A DNA stretch of 64,000 nt, taken from positions 124,001 to 188,000 of the forward strand of contig NZ_SNUK01000001.1 in assembly GCF_012027495.1 (NCBI RefSeq), read 5' to 3'. Position 1 is the stretch's first letter. Each line of letters begins with the position of its first letter. Both the position numbers and the translations under genes were made by a program. Shown here piece by piece: positions 1-12,781 of the stretch. Under the pieces are notes generated by a model, which saw nothing but the letters and a program-made list of their open reading frames with translations, was not told the origin of the DNA and ran no database searches. The DNA comes from Thermococcus sp. JdF3. GTDB lineage: Archaea; Methanobacteriota_B; Thermococci; Thermococcales; Thermococcaceae.

Positions 1-4776
<4,776 letters not shown>

Positions 4777-4831
4777 TTATCTATCGTTGCCCCTGTTAGG
4801 AGAAGCATCAGCGTAGCCCTATGATGCGCAG

Positions 4832-4843
4832 GGTAAATATACC
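4832..4843 (-). promoter_or_regulatory. TATA box of nrdJ
   Basis: Minus strand reads GGTATATTTACC, a good archaeal TATA element. Transcription would start about 25 nt downstream (near 4810), giving a leader of roughly 55 nt before the AGGGGTG ribosome site. Confidence 0.6.
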
Positions 4844-4872
4844 TTGCCCTTCTTCAGGTTGCCGGGGTGACG

Positions 4873-4890
4873 AATTTTGACTTCAAAATT
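4873..4890. promoter_or_regulatory. Palindrome AATTTTGA-ct-TCAAAATT upstream of nrdJ
   Basis: Perfect 8-bp arms with a 2-nt spacer, about 30 bp upstream of the nrdJ TATA box. The position suits an activator or regulator site. No second copy was noticed in the window. Confidence 0.35.
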
Positions 4891-4923
4891 TGCCCGGAGG
4901 GTGAAGGGATAGAAAAATGGATG

Positions 4924-4940
4924 TCGGATAATTTATCCGA
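4924..4940. promoter_or_regulatory. Palindrome TCGGATAA-t-TTATCCGA, shared with nrdD promoter
   Basis: Perfect 17-bp inverted repeat between the ferritin-like gene stop and the nrdJ promoter. Its core GGATAA-N-TTATCC recurs at 51833-51849 over the predicted start of nrdD transcription. Candidate operator for joint control of the two reductases. Confidence 0.5.
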
Positions 4941-4943
4941 ATG

Positions 4944-5378
4944 TCAAAGGGTTTCGTAGACCAGTTTAAGTCGGTAGGCGTGTTTTAGCTCCTCCCCGGC
5001 CATCATTTTGAATATGTGTTCCAGGGAACCGTCCACGATCTGAGCGAGCTTTGTGTAGAGCTCGTAGGCGTGCTTCTCCCTCACGAGGGCGTCGAGCACC
5101 AGTTCCTCGAGGCTCTCGGGCTTTGCCCTCTCATCACCCAGCATCGGTTCGAGGGACAGGGAGTCGAGGTAGTCTATGACCGCGGTTCCCTTCAAACTGC
5201 CCTCCGCGAGCATTGCCTCGAGGGTTCTCCTGTGCCTCAGCTCCTCCTCGGCCATCAGCTGAAACGTCTCCACCAGATCGGGCCTCTCGAAGGCGGCGAA
5301 GGTCTCACCGAGCTTATGGAGGTTGTAGAGCTCGTTCTCCTGCCAGACCAGCCTCTCAAGAAGTTCCCCGAGTCTCAT
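4944..5378 (-). CDS. Ferritin-like (rubrerythrin-type) diiron protein
   Basis: A 144-residue all-helical protein with two ExxH metal motifs, E46-L-R-H49 and E130-L-K-H133, plus further acidic residues (E14, and E of REKHAY) expected for a four-helix diiron site. It lacks the C-terminal rubredoxin domain of rubrerythrin, so it is the bare ferritin-like fold. Its start overlaps the HAD gene stop by 4 nt (ATGA), so the two are translated together. A role in iron handling or peroxide defence is inferred from the family. The exact substrate cannot be told. Confidence 0.8.
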   Translation of the reverse strand: MRLGELLERLVWQENELYNLHKLGETFAAFERPDLVETFQLMAEEELRHRRTLEAMLAEGSLKGTAVIDYLDSLSLEPMLGDERAKPESLEELVLDALVREKHAYELYTKLAQIVDGSLEHIFKMMAGEELKHAYRLKLVYETL

Positions 5379-6202
5379 TCCGATGCCTCCACGAAGGTCT
5401 TCAGGTAGTCGAGGAGCTCCCTCACGCTCGGAAGGATGATGTTTGGGACTATGCCGGTTTTCTCAATATCTCCCGGTGTGTTTACGCCCGTCAGGACCAT
5501 TACAGCTTTCATGCCGAAGCGTTTGGCGAAGACGATGTCGGTGTCGAGCCTGTCGCCGACCATCCAGATTTCATCAACGTCCCCGAACCCCCTCAGCCTC
5601 TCCCTGGCCGCTTCGAAGGCCGGTTCGTTTGGCTTGCCTATCACCGGCGGCTCCACACCCGTTGAGGCCCTCAACGCGGCTATTATCGCCCCTGCCCCTG
5701 GGTGGATGCCGTCCTCCGCGGGGTACGTGGTGTCGGGGTTGGTGCCTATGAACCCAGCGCCGTTCCTTACCGCCAGCGTGGCGTACTTGAGCTTCTCGTA
5801 GGTCAGCTCCGGGTCGAGCCCTACGACGACGTATTTGACTTCTTTCCATCCGCCACTTCTGGCTTCATCGACACCAATGATCCCCCATTCGAGGCGCTCC
5901 ATCTCCCTGCGCAGCCCTTCCCCGCCGATGACGAAGATTTTTCCTGGTTTAAGGTGTTTTTCCATGTAGAGCCTCGTTGCCAGGCCGGAGGTTACTATCG
6001 CCTCCTCAGGGACGTCTATCCCCATCGAGATGAGCTTCTCCCGGTACATGGAGGGGTCCTTTGTGGAGTTGTTGGTGAGGAGGATGAACGGAACGCCCGT
6101 GTCCTTCAGGAATTCTATCAGCTCCCTGGCACCGTCAACCGGTTTGTTCCCCCTGTAGAGAACGCCGTCCATGTCGAAGATCAGGCTGATTTTTCTCCGC
6201 AT
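5375..6202 (-). CDS. HAD-superfamily hydrolase, NagD-like (HAD-IIA)
   Basis: 275 residues. Motif I is DMDGV at 10-14 (nucleophile D10, acid/base D12). Motif II is LLTNNS, and motif IV is VGDRLDTDI near the C-terminus. The large cap between motifs II and III is typical of the NagD/p-nitrophenyl phosphatase branch, which dephosphorylates sugar or nucleotide phosphates. ATG at 6202. The short gap upstream contains CTTTTAAACC, a possible TATA box on the minus strand. Overlaps the ferritin-like gene downstream. Confidence 0.87.
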   Translation of the reverse strand: MRRKISLIFDMDGVLYRGNKPVDGARELIEFLKDTGVPFILLTNNSTKDPSMYREKLISMGIDVPEEAIVTSGLATRLYMEKHLKPGKIFVIGGEGLRREMERLEWGIIGVDEARSGGWKEVKYVVVGLDPELTYEKLKYATLAVRNGAGFIGTNPDTTYPAEDGIHPGAGAIIAALRASTGVEPPVIGKPNEPAFEAARERLRGFGDVDEIWMVGDRLDTDIVFAKRFGMKAVMVLTGVNTPGDIEKTGIVPNIILPSVRELLDYLKTFVEASE

Positions 6203-6232
6203 GAAAAAAGAATGGAGTGGGGGTTTAAAAGC

Positions 6233-6823
6233 TCACTGCTCCGCGCTTACCGTCAGGTTCACCTTTACCCCGTCCGTCTGGCATTCGTTTCCAACGGTCT
6301 TGGGCAGGGCGAAGCGTATCCTTATCCTCATGGTTTGTCCCGGGGTTAAGGAACCCCTGAAGATTGGGATATTCTTCCCGCTCAGCCCGGCTAGGCTTAC
6401 TCCAGCGGCCTCCTTCACAGTGTGCTCACCGTCTGGCCCCTCGACTGCCACTTCCGTTACAACCAGATTTTTGCTGAGCTCCCCCCTGTCGGGTGTATCG
6501 TCCACGGTCTTCTCCGATGGGGAAAGTTCCCCCGCCTCATAGTCCTGAACGTGGAACGTCAGAGACACCTTCGATACCGGCAGGTCTCCCCTGTTCTTCA
6601 CAGTGAGGACTACGGTTTTTTCATCCCCCGGTTTTATGTCGGAGAACTCAAATGCCTTCACGTCCCTGTAGAACCTTGATCCGTCTTTGCTTATCCCTAT
6701 CGAGAATTCGCCTGTTTCTATGGTTCCCCTGGACGTTACCGCGTCCGTAAAGAGCGCCTTTCCCGCGGTCGTGGCCAGGAGGGCGGCCAGGATCCCTAAA
6801 ATAACGACGACCTTTGGTTTCAT
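6233..6823 (-). CDS. TasA/camelysin-like secreted protein
   Basis: 196 residues. The N-terminal signal segment MKPKVVVILGILAALLATT is followed by ALFTDAVTSRG, resembling the mature start of TasA/CalY-type proteins (normally ...FSDTATSTGN...), then a beta-rich domain with IKPGDEKTVVLTVKNRGDLP. In bacteria this family builds matrix fibres, and related archaeal bundling pili are known. ATG 6823 is preferred because GGTGGTC lies just upstream; a GTG at 6832 would put the start inside that site. A TATA box (TCTTATAAG) lies near 6872. The DUF1616 gene upstream may be co-transcribed. Function inferred. Confidence 0.72.
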   Translation of the reverse strand: MKPKVVVILGILAALLATTAGKALFTDAVTSRGTIETGEFSIGISKDGSRFYRDVKAFEFSDIKPGDEKTVVLTVKNRGDLPVSKVSLTFHVQDYEAGELSPSEKTVDDTPDRGELSKNLVVTEVAVEGPDGEHTVKEAAGVSLAGLSGKNIPIFRGSLTPGQTMRIRIRFALPKTVGNECQTDGVKVNLTVSAEQ

Positions 6824-6917
6824 GCTGACCACCGATAATAGTTATCACTGGATTTTCGATGGAACCGCTTATAAGATTTTCTATTTTGGTGGGGAAAATG
6901 AGAATAATGTAGAGTCG

Positions 6918-7904
6918 TCAACCAACGCGGACGTTCAGTTTTAGGCTCTGGATGGTGCCGTTAACTGCCTCGAGAATCAGGTTCCTTGCGTCCGTATCGG
7001 CGTAGTTTCCGCTTGGCGGCGCTGGGGGAAGCTCTGGGGGTTTATCTTTGAAGAGGAGGAACCAGACCTGCCACTGGCCGGGCTTATCGATGCTGAAGGT
7101 GTAGTTGGTCTCGAACTGGGGCGTCCAGTTGCCTTCGATGTTGACCGGAACATTGGGGAGGGTCACGTTGAACCAGCCGGGCATGGGGTACATCTCGTGG
7201 ATTAGGGTGGTGTTGGTCGTGTTGTCCCAGGTCAGGTTGACCAGCCAGATCTGGACGTAATAGGTCACATTCCTGCCCTCGTGATTCACTATGCCGATTA
7301 TCACTGTTCCGTTCTCTCCGACGAATAGCTCCGTCGGGTAGTCGTCCGCTATACTCCCGGGTCCGAGGATGTAGAACTCTGTGAACGCTTCTCCCGGCTT
7401 GGGATGAGTTATGACGTAGGCGAGGGCTCCGATGGAGGTTATTATGGCGATTATCAGAATAACCGTCAGTGCTTTGTCGAGTTTGCTTGATTCCTCCCAT
7501 TCGAGCTCTTTTTTAACCCTCTCCATGGTTATCCAGGGTATCCAGGGTTCTATCGCGGTCTCCCTGCGGTAGATCGCGGCGAGTGCAAACGCCGTGTTGA
7601 ATGCTGTCAGGCTGACGAGGATGGGGGTGAGCCTTATGCCCCAGGGCGTGTAGTTGAGGGCCAGTCCTATGAGGGGAACGATGGCGATGCTGAGACCGAA
7701 GCTTAGGGCCAGCCTCTCAAGGCTGTCGAGCTCTTTTTTCTCGGGGAATAGTGCGGTTATGAAGACGTAGCCCGGGAAGAACAGAACGAACGCCAGGCCG
7801 AGGGCTTTTCTAACGATGCTGTCCGGAAAGAATGCGATGAGGAAGTCCAGGAACAACGAGAGGGCAATTATTGTGAGCGTGTCCCAGTGTTTTCTCCACT
7901 CCAT
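6918..7904 (-). CDS. DUF1616-type membrane protein
   Basis: About 328 residues. Four hydrophobic helices fill the first 130 residues, then a loop (EWEESSKLDKA), a fifth helix and a large outer beta-domain rich in N-x-S/T sites and aromatic residues. This is the DUF1616 layout found in archaea. ATG 7904 follows GGTGG at the right distance; GTG 7913 is the alternative. It follows two other membrane genes on the same strand. Function unknown; probably an envelope protein, and the outer domain looks heavily N-glycosylated (inference). Confidence 0.75.
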   Translation of the reverse strand: MEWRKHWDTLTIIALSLFLDFLIAFFPDSIVRKALGLAFVLFFPGYVFITALFPEKKELDSLERLALSFGLSIAIVPLIGLALNYTPWGIRLTPILVSLTAFNTAFALAAIYRRETAIEPWIPWITMERVKKELEWEESSKLDKALTVILIIAIITSIGALAYVITHPKPGEAFTEFYILGPGSIADDYPTELFVGENGTVIIGIVNHEGRNVTYYVQIWLVNLTWDNTTNTTLIHEMYPMPGWFNVTLPNVPVNIEGNWTPQFETNYTFSIDKPGQWQVWFLLFKDKPPELPPAPPSGNYADTDARNLILEAVNGTIQSLKLNVRVG

Positions 7905-7942
7905 TTCGTCCACCTGCTGCTTTTATGGTTTCAAGCATCGTG

Positions 7943-8185
7943 TTAGCCCGAGAGCACCTCGTAGACCTTCTTCAGCACTATCAGGGCGAACATGAATATC
8001 AGCAGCTCCACGATTGGTTTTATCTCTCCCTTCTTCTCCCTGCTGAGGAAGAGACCGCCCACCTCGAGCGTCACGAGGAGGCCTATCAGGGTGAGCGTTA
8101 TGAACACGTCCACGGATTTGACCGCGAGGGCGCTGGTCAGGATCCACAGGGAGATGAACAGCACTACCCCGTCCTCTACATCCAT
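7943..8185 (-). CDS. Small membrane protein, unknown
   Basis: 80 residues, mostly two or three hydrophobic segments (VVLFISLWILTSALAV, FITLTLIGLLVTLEV, LLIFMFALIVL) with a charged loop SREKKGE. Starts inside the last codons of the upstream gene (8176-8934), so it is translationally coupled and likely works with it. No family recognised. Confidence 0.7.
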   Translation of the reverse strand: MDVEDGVVLFISLWILTSALAVKSVDVFITLTLIGLLVTLEVGGLFLSREKKGEIKPIVELLIFMFALIVLKKVYEVLSG

Positions 8186-8934
8186 TCTTCGACTCCCCCG
8201 AGCGTTCTGGCTCGCACTTCAATTCCGTACTCTTTCCGTTCGATGCTCTCGGTGACTGTGAGCCTGCCCGTGGCCTTGGCCAGGGAGAGCATTATCGAGG
8301 AGCAGACTGGACAGGCCACCTGGTCGCAGCCCTCTGGACTGCACTGGAACTCCGGTCTGACCACGATCCTGAACCCGCCGTCCACCTCCTCTATGTAGAC
8401 GGTTTTGGCGAGGTTAAGCGCCCTCAGGACAGAGCCCGCGACGCTCTCCACCGTCTCGGCTCCCGTCCCGTCGAGGGGGCCCTCAAAGAAGTCCTCGAAC
8501 TCCCTCACGAGCTCTAGCCCAGTGGGCCTTATTGAGAGACCCATCTCCCGTTCGTTGCTCACGTTCGTGAGGAAAACCGTCTCGCTGTCAAGCTTCCCGA
8601 GGCTGGGTTCGAAGTCCTCGCGCAGGGGAATGAAGGTTCCGCCCTCCGGGAGGTTCTCATAGGGGGGTATGTAGACGGCCTTTCCCTCCAGGCCGAGATC
8701 CTCGACCATCTTGAGGAGGAGCTTTCTGTAGGATTTCATGACCGCCTCGAAGCCCTCCCGGTGGACGTAGCCGGGGCTTTTGAACGTGAAGACCACGGCG
8801 CCGAGGAAGAGGCCCGCCAGCCCGATGTTTATGAGTCCCACATCTCCCCTGATTGCACCGGTGATGGCCGTTGCCCCGCCGATCACCGCGAGGAGGGCGC
8901 TTGCGGCGTTCTTTGCGTTGAGCTCCAGCTCCAT
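8176..8934 (-). CDS. Membrane-anchored conserved protein, unknown
   Basis: 252 residues. Two N-terminal hydrophobic helices (about 9-50) are followed by a soluble domain. A cysteine-rich stretch C-S-P-E-G-C-D-Q-V-A-C-P-V-C near the C-terminus may bind metal or form disulfides. ATG 8934 is chosen because GAGGTGA lies just before it; an upstream start at 8961 has no such site. First gene of the minus-strand envelope run, divergent from the 9001 operon with about 66 bp between starts. Not recognised as a named family. Confidence 0.68.
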   Translation of the reverse strand: MELELNAKNAASALLAVIGGATAITGAIRGDVGLINIGLAGLFLGAVVFTFKSPGYVHREGFEAVMKSYRKLLLKMVEDLGLEGKAVYIPPYENLPEGGTFIPLREDFEPSLGKLDSETVFLTNVSNEREMGLSIRPTGLELVREFEDFFEGPLDGTGAETVESVAGSVLRALNLAKTVYIEEVDGGFRIVVRPEFQCSPEGCDQVACPVCSSIMLSLAKATGRLTVTESIERKEYGIEVRARTLGGVEEWM

Positions 8935-9000
8935 CTGCTCACCTCTTTCATCTCCGGGCAAAAATTTAAAACGTTTACCAATCGACGGTGATTGGGGACA
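8935..9000. promoter_or_regulatory. Divergent promoter region
   Basis: 66 bp separate two divergent starts. A single A/T block AAAATTTAAAA (about 8963-8973) is near-symmetric and may serve as TATA box for both directions. GGTGAT precedes the plus-strand ATG at 9001 and GAGGTGA precedes the minus-strand ATG at 8934. Confidence 0.4.
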
Positions 9001-10836
9001 ATGAGGCGGTTAATAATCCCTGCTGTAATAATCGGTCTGCTTCTTCTAACCTCGCCCCCTGGGCTAGCCCTGGAAAGGCAGGTGTCGGTTGAGGAGTCCC
9101 AACCCAGCGATGGTGGGATTTACGACTTTCTCTCCATCCTGATTGACCTTTCTGAGTCCCTAACCGGCGCGGTTCTCGATGAGAGCAACGCTTCGCTGGG
9201 ATACCTTGAGAGGCTGGGGTTTGCGGTCAACGAGACCTCCCGTGAGGTGCTGCTCTACAGGGAGAGAGGGGTGAGCACGAGGCTCGATGAATACTTTCCC
9301 CCTTTCATTGATCTCTACAGGGGCGTGGACGATATTGTTGAGGGTCAGCTCAAGTTCATGGAATACTTTCCTCAGGTTAAAGAGGGTAACTCAAGCGCCT
9401 ACCTCCCGGCGCTCCATGGTGTTGAGCTTGGAATGGAGGGGGTCTCCCGTGCCAGGGAAGCCCTGGGCGAAATAGCCGGACTCTCCTTCAGAACGTCCTC
9501 CGGCAACGTCACCCTGGACACGTCGGGACTGGCGGGGAACCTGGACGAAGTGGAGCGGCTGTTCGAACGCTATGAGGCCCTTCTCAGAAGGTATCAGCCC
9601 CCGGAGAGCCCGCTCGTTCTCTACGTTTCGGATGATACCCCTCCCATCGGCTCCAACGTCACCGTCTACGGAGTGGTCAGGGGAATGGGCTCGGTCACCC
9701 TCCACATGGTTTCCCCAAGCGGTTCCGAGGACATAGCCGGCGTTCTCGTCAGGGACGGTTCCTTCAGCAGGGCCTACACCCTCGGTGAACTGGGCCTTTA
9801 CAGGGTCTTTGCCACGGGCTACCTCAACGGGAGCCCCGTCCGCTCCAACACCGTCGAGATAAACGTCACCCGCATTCCAACGAGAATAGTGGCCGGCAAC
9901 GGGAGCGCCTACATAGGAAGGCCCTTCCAGGTGACCGCGGTTCTTCAGGATTACCTCGGCAGGCCGATTGCCGGGGAGACGGTCTTTGTGAGGGTTCCCG
10001 GCGGCACAACAACCCTGCGGACCGACCGGCTTGGCTACCTCCGCTTCAACGTCACCAGCGGTGCCGAGGGCGCCGTACACGTTGTCCTGACGTACCCGGG
10101 TTCCGGGCTTTACGGGCCGAGCCGGACGAACGTCTCCGTCCTCTTCACCCGGTATCCCCTCAGGATAACCCTGGGCGGGCCGGAGCGGGTTCGGGTCGGG
10201 CGGAACTTTACAGTTACGGTCAACGTGACTTCCGCTCATCCGGTTCCCGTCAGTATACTCGTCGACAACTCGACCTATGCAGTCGTGAACGCCTCGGCCC
10301 CGTTCAACGTCTCCGTGGTTCTCGATGATGCGGGAATGCACTCCATAGCCGCGGTTTTTTCGGGGGACTCACTCTACGCTCCCTCCCGCTCCAACGTTCT
10401 CTCGGTTGAGGCCGTTCCGGGACCGCCCTATCTGAAGTTTCTCCTGATGGTCGTCGTCATAGCTGGTGCGCTGCTCATCTACCGCAGGCTCTCTGGTGGA
10501 AAGGCCGAGGGGAAGGGCATCACCGACGAGGAGCTGGTGGCCCTTCTCCGTGCGGGCGAGGATGGAGGTAAAAAGCGCGGTAAGAGACTTAACGAGTACT
10601 ACCGGCATGTGTACCTGCGGCTGCTGTCCCGCTACAACCTTCGGAGGAGTACCACACCAAGGGAGCTTCTGACGTTCGTCCGCGGGGAACCCTTCGAGGG
10701 GCATCTCACGTCTGCCACTGACTACCATGAGCGCTACACCTACGCGGGGAGGAGGCTCACCGCCGAGGAGATAGTGGACTTCATCCGCTCCACCGCCAAC
10801 GTCCTCCTTAAGCTATTTGTGGGGGATGAGCTGTGA
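9001..10836 (+). CDS. Secreted multi-Ig-like protein with C-terminal DUF4129-like domain
   Basis: 611 residues. Signal peptide RRLIIPAVIIGLLLL, a helical N-terminal region, then three Ig/transglutaminase-associated beta repeats (from about residue 215 to 470) with many N-x-S/T sites. One transmembrane helix (LKFLLMVVVIAGALLIY) follows, then a cytoplasmic tail with the DUF4129-like pattern YYRHVYLRLL...TPRELLTFV. Start ATG 9001 has GGTGAT upstream; TTG 8992 is possible but weaker. First gene of a five-gene chain linked by 4-nt overlaps. Such genes accompany MoxR/DUF58 systems thought to assemble or mature surface complexes. Confidence 0.72.
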   Translation: MRRLIIPAVIIGLLLLTSPPGLALERQVSVEESQPSDGGIYDFLSILIDLSESLTGAVLDESNASLGYLERLGFAVNETSREVLLYRERGVSTRLDEYFPPFIDLYRGVDDIVEGQLKFMEYFPQVKEGNSSAYLPALHGVELGMEGVSRAREALGEIAGLSFRTSSGNVTLDTSGLAGNLDEVERLFERYEALLRRYQPPESPLVLYVSDDTPPIGSNVTVYGVVRGMGSVTLHMVSPSGSEDIAGVLVRDGSFSRAYTLGELGLYRVFATGYLNGSPVRSNTVEINVTRIPTRIVAGNGSAYIGRPFQVTAVLQDYLGRPIAGETVFVRVPGGTTTLRTDRLGYLRFNVTSGAEGAVHVVLTYPGSGLYGPSRTNVSVLFTRYPLRITLGGPERVRVGRNFTVTVNVTSAHPVPVSILVDNSTYAVVNASAPFNVSVVLDDAGMHSIAAVFSGDSLYAPSRSNVLSVEAVPGPPYLKFLLMVVVIAGALLIYRRLSGGKAEGKGITDEELVALLRAGEDGGKKRGKRLNEYYRHVYLRLLSRYNLRRSTTPRELLTFVRGEPFEGHLTSATDYHERYTYAGRRLTAEEIVDFIRSTANVLLKLFVGDEL

Positions 10837-11855
10837 GGCGGGTAGTTTACGCGGTACTGCTGGTGGTCGGCCTGTTCCTCGTCATCGCCCCCCTCTCGAT
10901 CCCGGTGTTCACCAGTAACACCCCGTTCAGCGTGCTCAACACCGGCTGGGACGGCTGTTCCAGGTTTGGAAAGCTCCTCTACGGTACCGCGGATGGGAAG
11001 ATAGTACCGGTGTTCTCTCCCTTTGATTCCTTCGGGCTGTCCGGCAAAAGGGGAACACTCCTGATCATCGGTCCGGATATGGGATACAGCTCTGCGGAGA
11101 TAGACGAGATACGGGAGTTCCTGAAGAACGGCGGTACGCTCGTGCTGATGGACGACTTCGGGACCGGGAACGAGATACTCTCCGGTCTGGGCCTGAGTGC
11201 CCGCTTTTCGAGCAAGCCCTACCGGGACGTGTTCTACTACAAAAACGAGAACTTTCCGGTTCTGGTAAGGATACTCGACCCGGCCCTAGCTGAGAACGTC
11301 AGCGGCGTTATCCTGAACGTGCCATCCGTTCTCCAGGGCGTTGGGGGTGAGATTTACACGAGCAAGGTGGCGGTAGTGGGGAGCGACTTCTCCCAGTATC
11401 CTGTTATGGCGGAGGTGGATTACGGTGATGGAAGGATAGTTCTTTTCTCGGACCCGAGCGTTTTCATAAACGATATGTACGGGCTGAATGAGAACTTTAT
11501 ACGGAACTTCGCCGACTACGCCTTTTCGGGGCCTGTCTACATCGACGAGGCCCACCATTCCAACTTCAACCTCTACCACAGGGGGTACATCACCGTAAGG
11601 AGGAGCGCGGACAGTGAGACGATTTTCTACGTCTTCCTGTTCGTTGCGCTCATTGCCCTCTTTGTGGAGAGCGGGCTTGCCTGGCTCGTGGCTGAAAAAA
11701 TCCTGGCCCTGGTTTCCCGTGTCCTTCCGTCTGAGGCCGGCGAGCCCGTCGAGGCGGTGGTTCGGCGCCTCGCCGAGAGGGGGTACCGTGAGGATATACT
11801 CTTAAAGATGGTCCGCGAGATTGAGACGGGTAGAAAACTGGGTGGTGGAAAATGA
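10833..11855 (+). CDS. DUF4350-type membrane protein
   Basis: 340 residues starting with GTG that overlaps the previous stop. N-terminal membrane helix (VVYAVLLVVGLFLVIAPL), an outer domain with GTLLIIGPDMGYSSAEIDEIREFL and GGTLVLMDDFGTG (the DUF4350 pattern, like a GATase-type fold), a conserved YIDEAHHSN, and a second helix near residue 270. The cytoplasmic tail has LAERGYREDILLKMV. Membrane partner of the MoxR ATPase encoded next. Role inferred from the conserved cluster. Confidence 0.78.
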   Translation: MRRVVYAVLLVVGLFLVIAPLSIPVFTSNTPFSVLNTGWDGCSRFGKLLYGTADGKIVPVFSPFDSFGLSGKRGTLLIIGPDMGYSSAEIDEIREFLKNGGTLVLMDDFGTGNEILSGLGLSARFSSKPYRDVFYYKNENFPVLVRILDPALAENVSGVILNVPSVLQGVGGEIYTSKVAVVGSDFSQYPVMAEVDYGDGRIVLFSDPSVFINDMYGLNENFIRNFADYAFSGPVYIDEAHHSNFNLYHRGYITVRRSADSETIFYVFLFVALIALFVESGLAWLVAEKILALVSRVLPSEAGEPVEAVVRRLAERGYREDILLKMVREIETGRKLGGGK

Positions 11856-12781
11856 AGGGTACCGACTTCCTTGAGAAGCTTAAGGATGAAATGCACAACG
11901 CCGTTGTCGGCAAGGATGACGTTATAGAGATGCTCGCGATAGCTCTCCTGGCGGAGGGCCACGTCATCCTTGAGGGAATCCCGGGGGTGGCCAAGACCAC
12001 AATAGCCAAGAGCTTTGCCCAGGCCATTGGACTGAAGTTCTCCAGGATTCAGCTTACCCCGGATCTGCTTCCCGCGGATATAATCGGAACCGTCTACTAC
12101 AATCAGAAGACGGGCGAGTTCAAGATAAAGAAGGGCCCCATCTTTGGCAACGTCGTGCTGGCGGACGAGATCAACCGCGCCCAGCCCAAGACCCAGTCCG
12201 CTTTGCTCGAGGCCATGCAGGAGGGGCAGGTTACCATAGAGGGCCGCACACTCAGGCTTCCCCGCCCGTTCCTGGTTATAGCCACGAAAAACCCCCTGGA
12301 GTTCGAGGGTGTCTATACGCTTCCGGAGGCCCAGCTCGATAGGTTCATGATCAGGGTTAAGGTGGGCTATCCCGACAGGGGGGAGGAGCTTGAGATGCTC
12401 CTGAGAAAGGACCGGGGTAAGTTCGTCGAGGTCAGGCAGGTCTTCACGGCCAAGCAGGTTCAGGCCCTCATATTTGAGGTCAGGAAGGTCGGTACAAGCG
12501 AGCCGGTTCTTGAGTACTTATACGAAATAATTTCGCGGACGAGGAGCGACGACAGGCTGCTCATCGGTGCCTCCCCCAGGGCTGGTGAGCATCTCCTCTA
12601 CGCGTCAAAGGCCAGGGCATTCCTCCAGGGCAGGACGTACGTCATACCTGACGATATAAAGGCCGTTGCCGTTAACGTCCTGGCTCACAGGCTCATAGTG
12701 AGGGCCGAGTACGAGCTGGAGGGCCTCAAGCCGGAGACCGTCGTCAGGGAGATACTTGACTCCGTTGAGGTGCCTGTATGA
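11852..12781 (+). CDS. moxR: MoxR-family AAA+ ATPase
   Basis: 309 residues. Walker A GIPGVAKTT (42-50), Walker B VVLADEINRA, sensor 1 ATKNPLEFEG and the MoxR-typical PEAQLDRF. Full family length. MoxR ATPases act as chaperones that load cofactors or assemble complexes together with VWA/DUF58 partners. The DUF58 gene follows with a 4-nt overlap, so the two are made in step. ATG 11852 overlaps the upstream TGA. Confidence 0.93.
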   Translation: MKGTDFLEKLKDEMHNAVVGKDDVIEMLAIALLAEGHVILEGIPGVAKTTIAKSFAQAIGLKFSRIQLTPDLLPADIIGTVYYNQKTGEFKIKKGPIFGNVVLADEINRAQPKTQSALLEAMQEGQVTIEGRTLRLPRPFLVIATKNPLEFEGVYTLPEAQLDRFMIRVKVGYPDRGEELEMLLRKDRGKFVEVRQVFTAKQVQALIFEVRKVGTSEPVLEYLYEIISRTRSDDRLLIGASPRAGEHLLYASKARAFLQGRTYVIPDDIKAVAVNVLAHRLIVRAEYELEGLKPETVVREILDSVEVPV

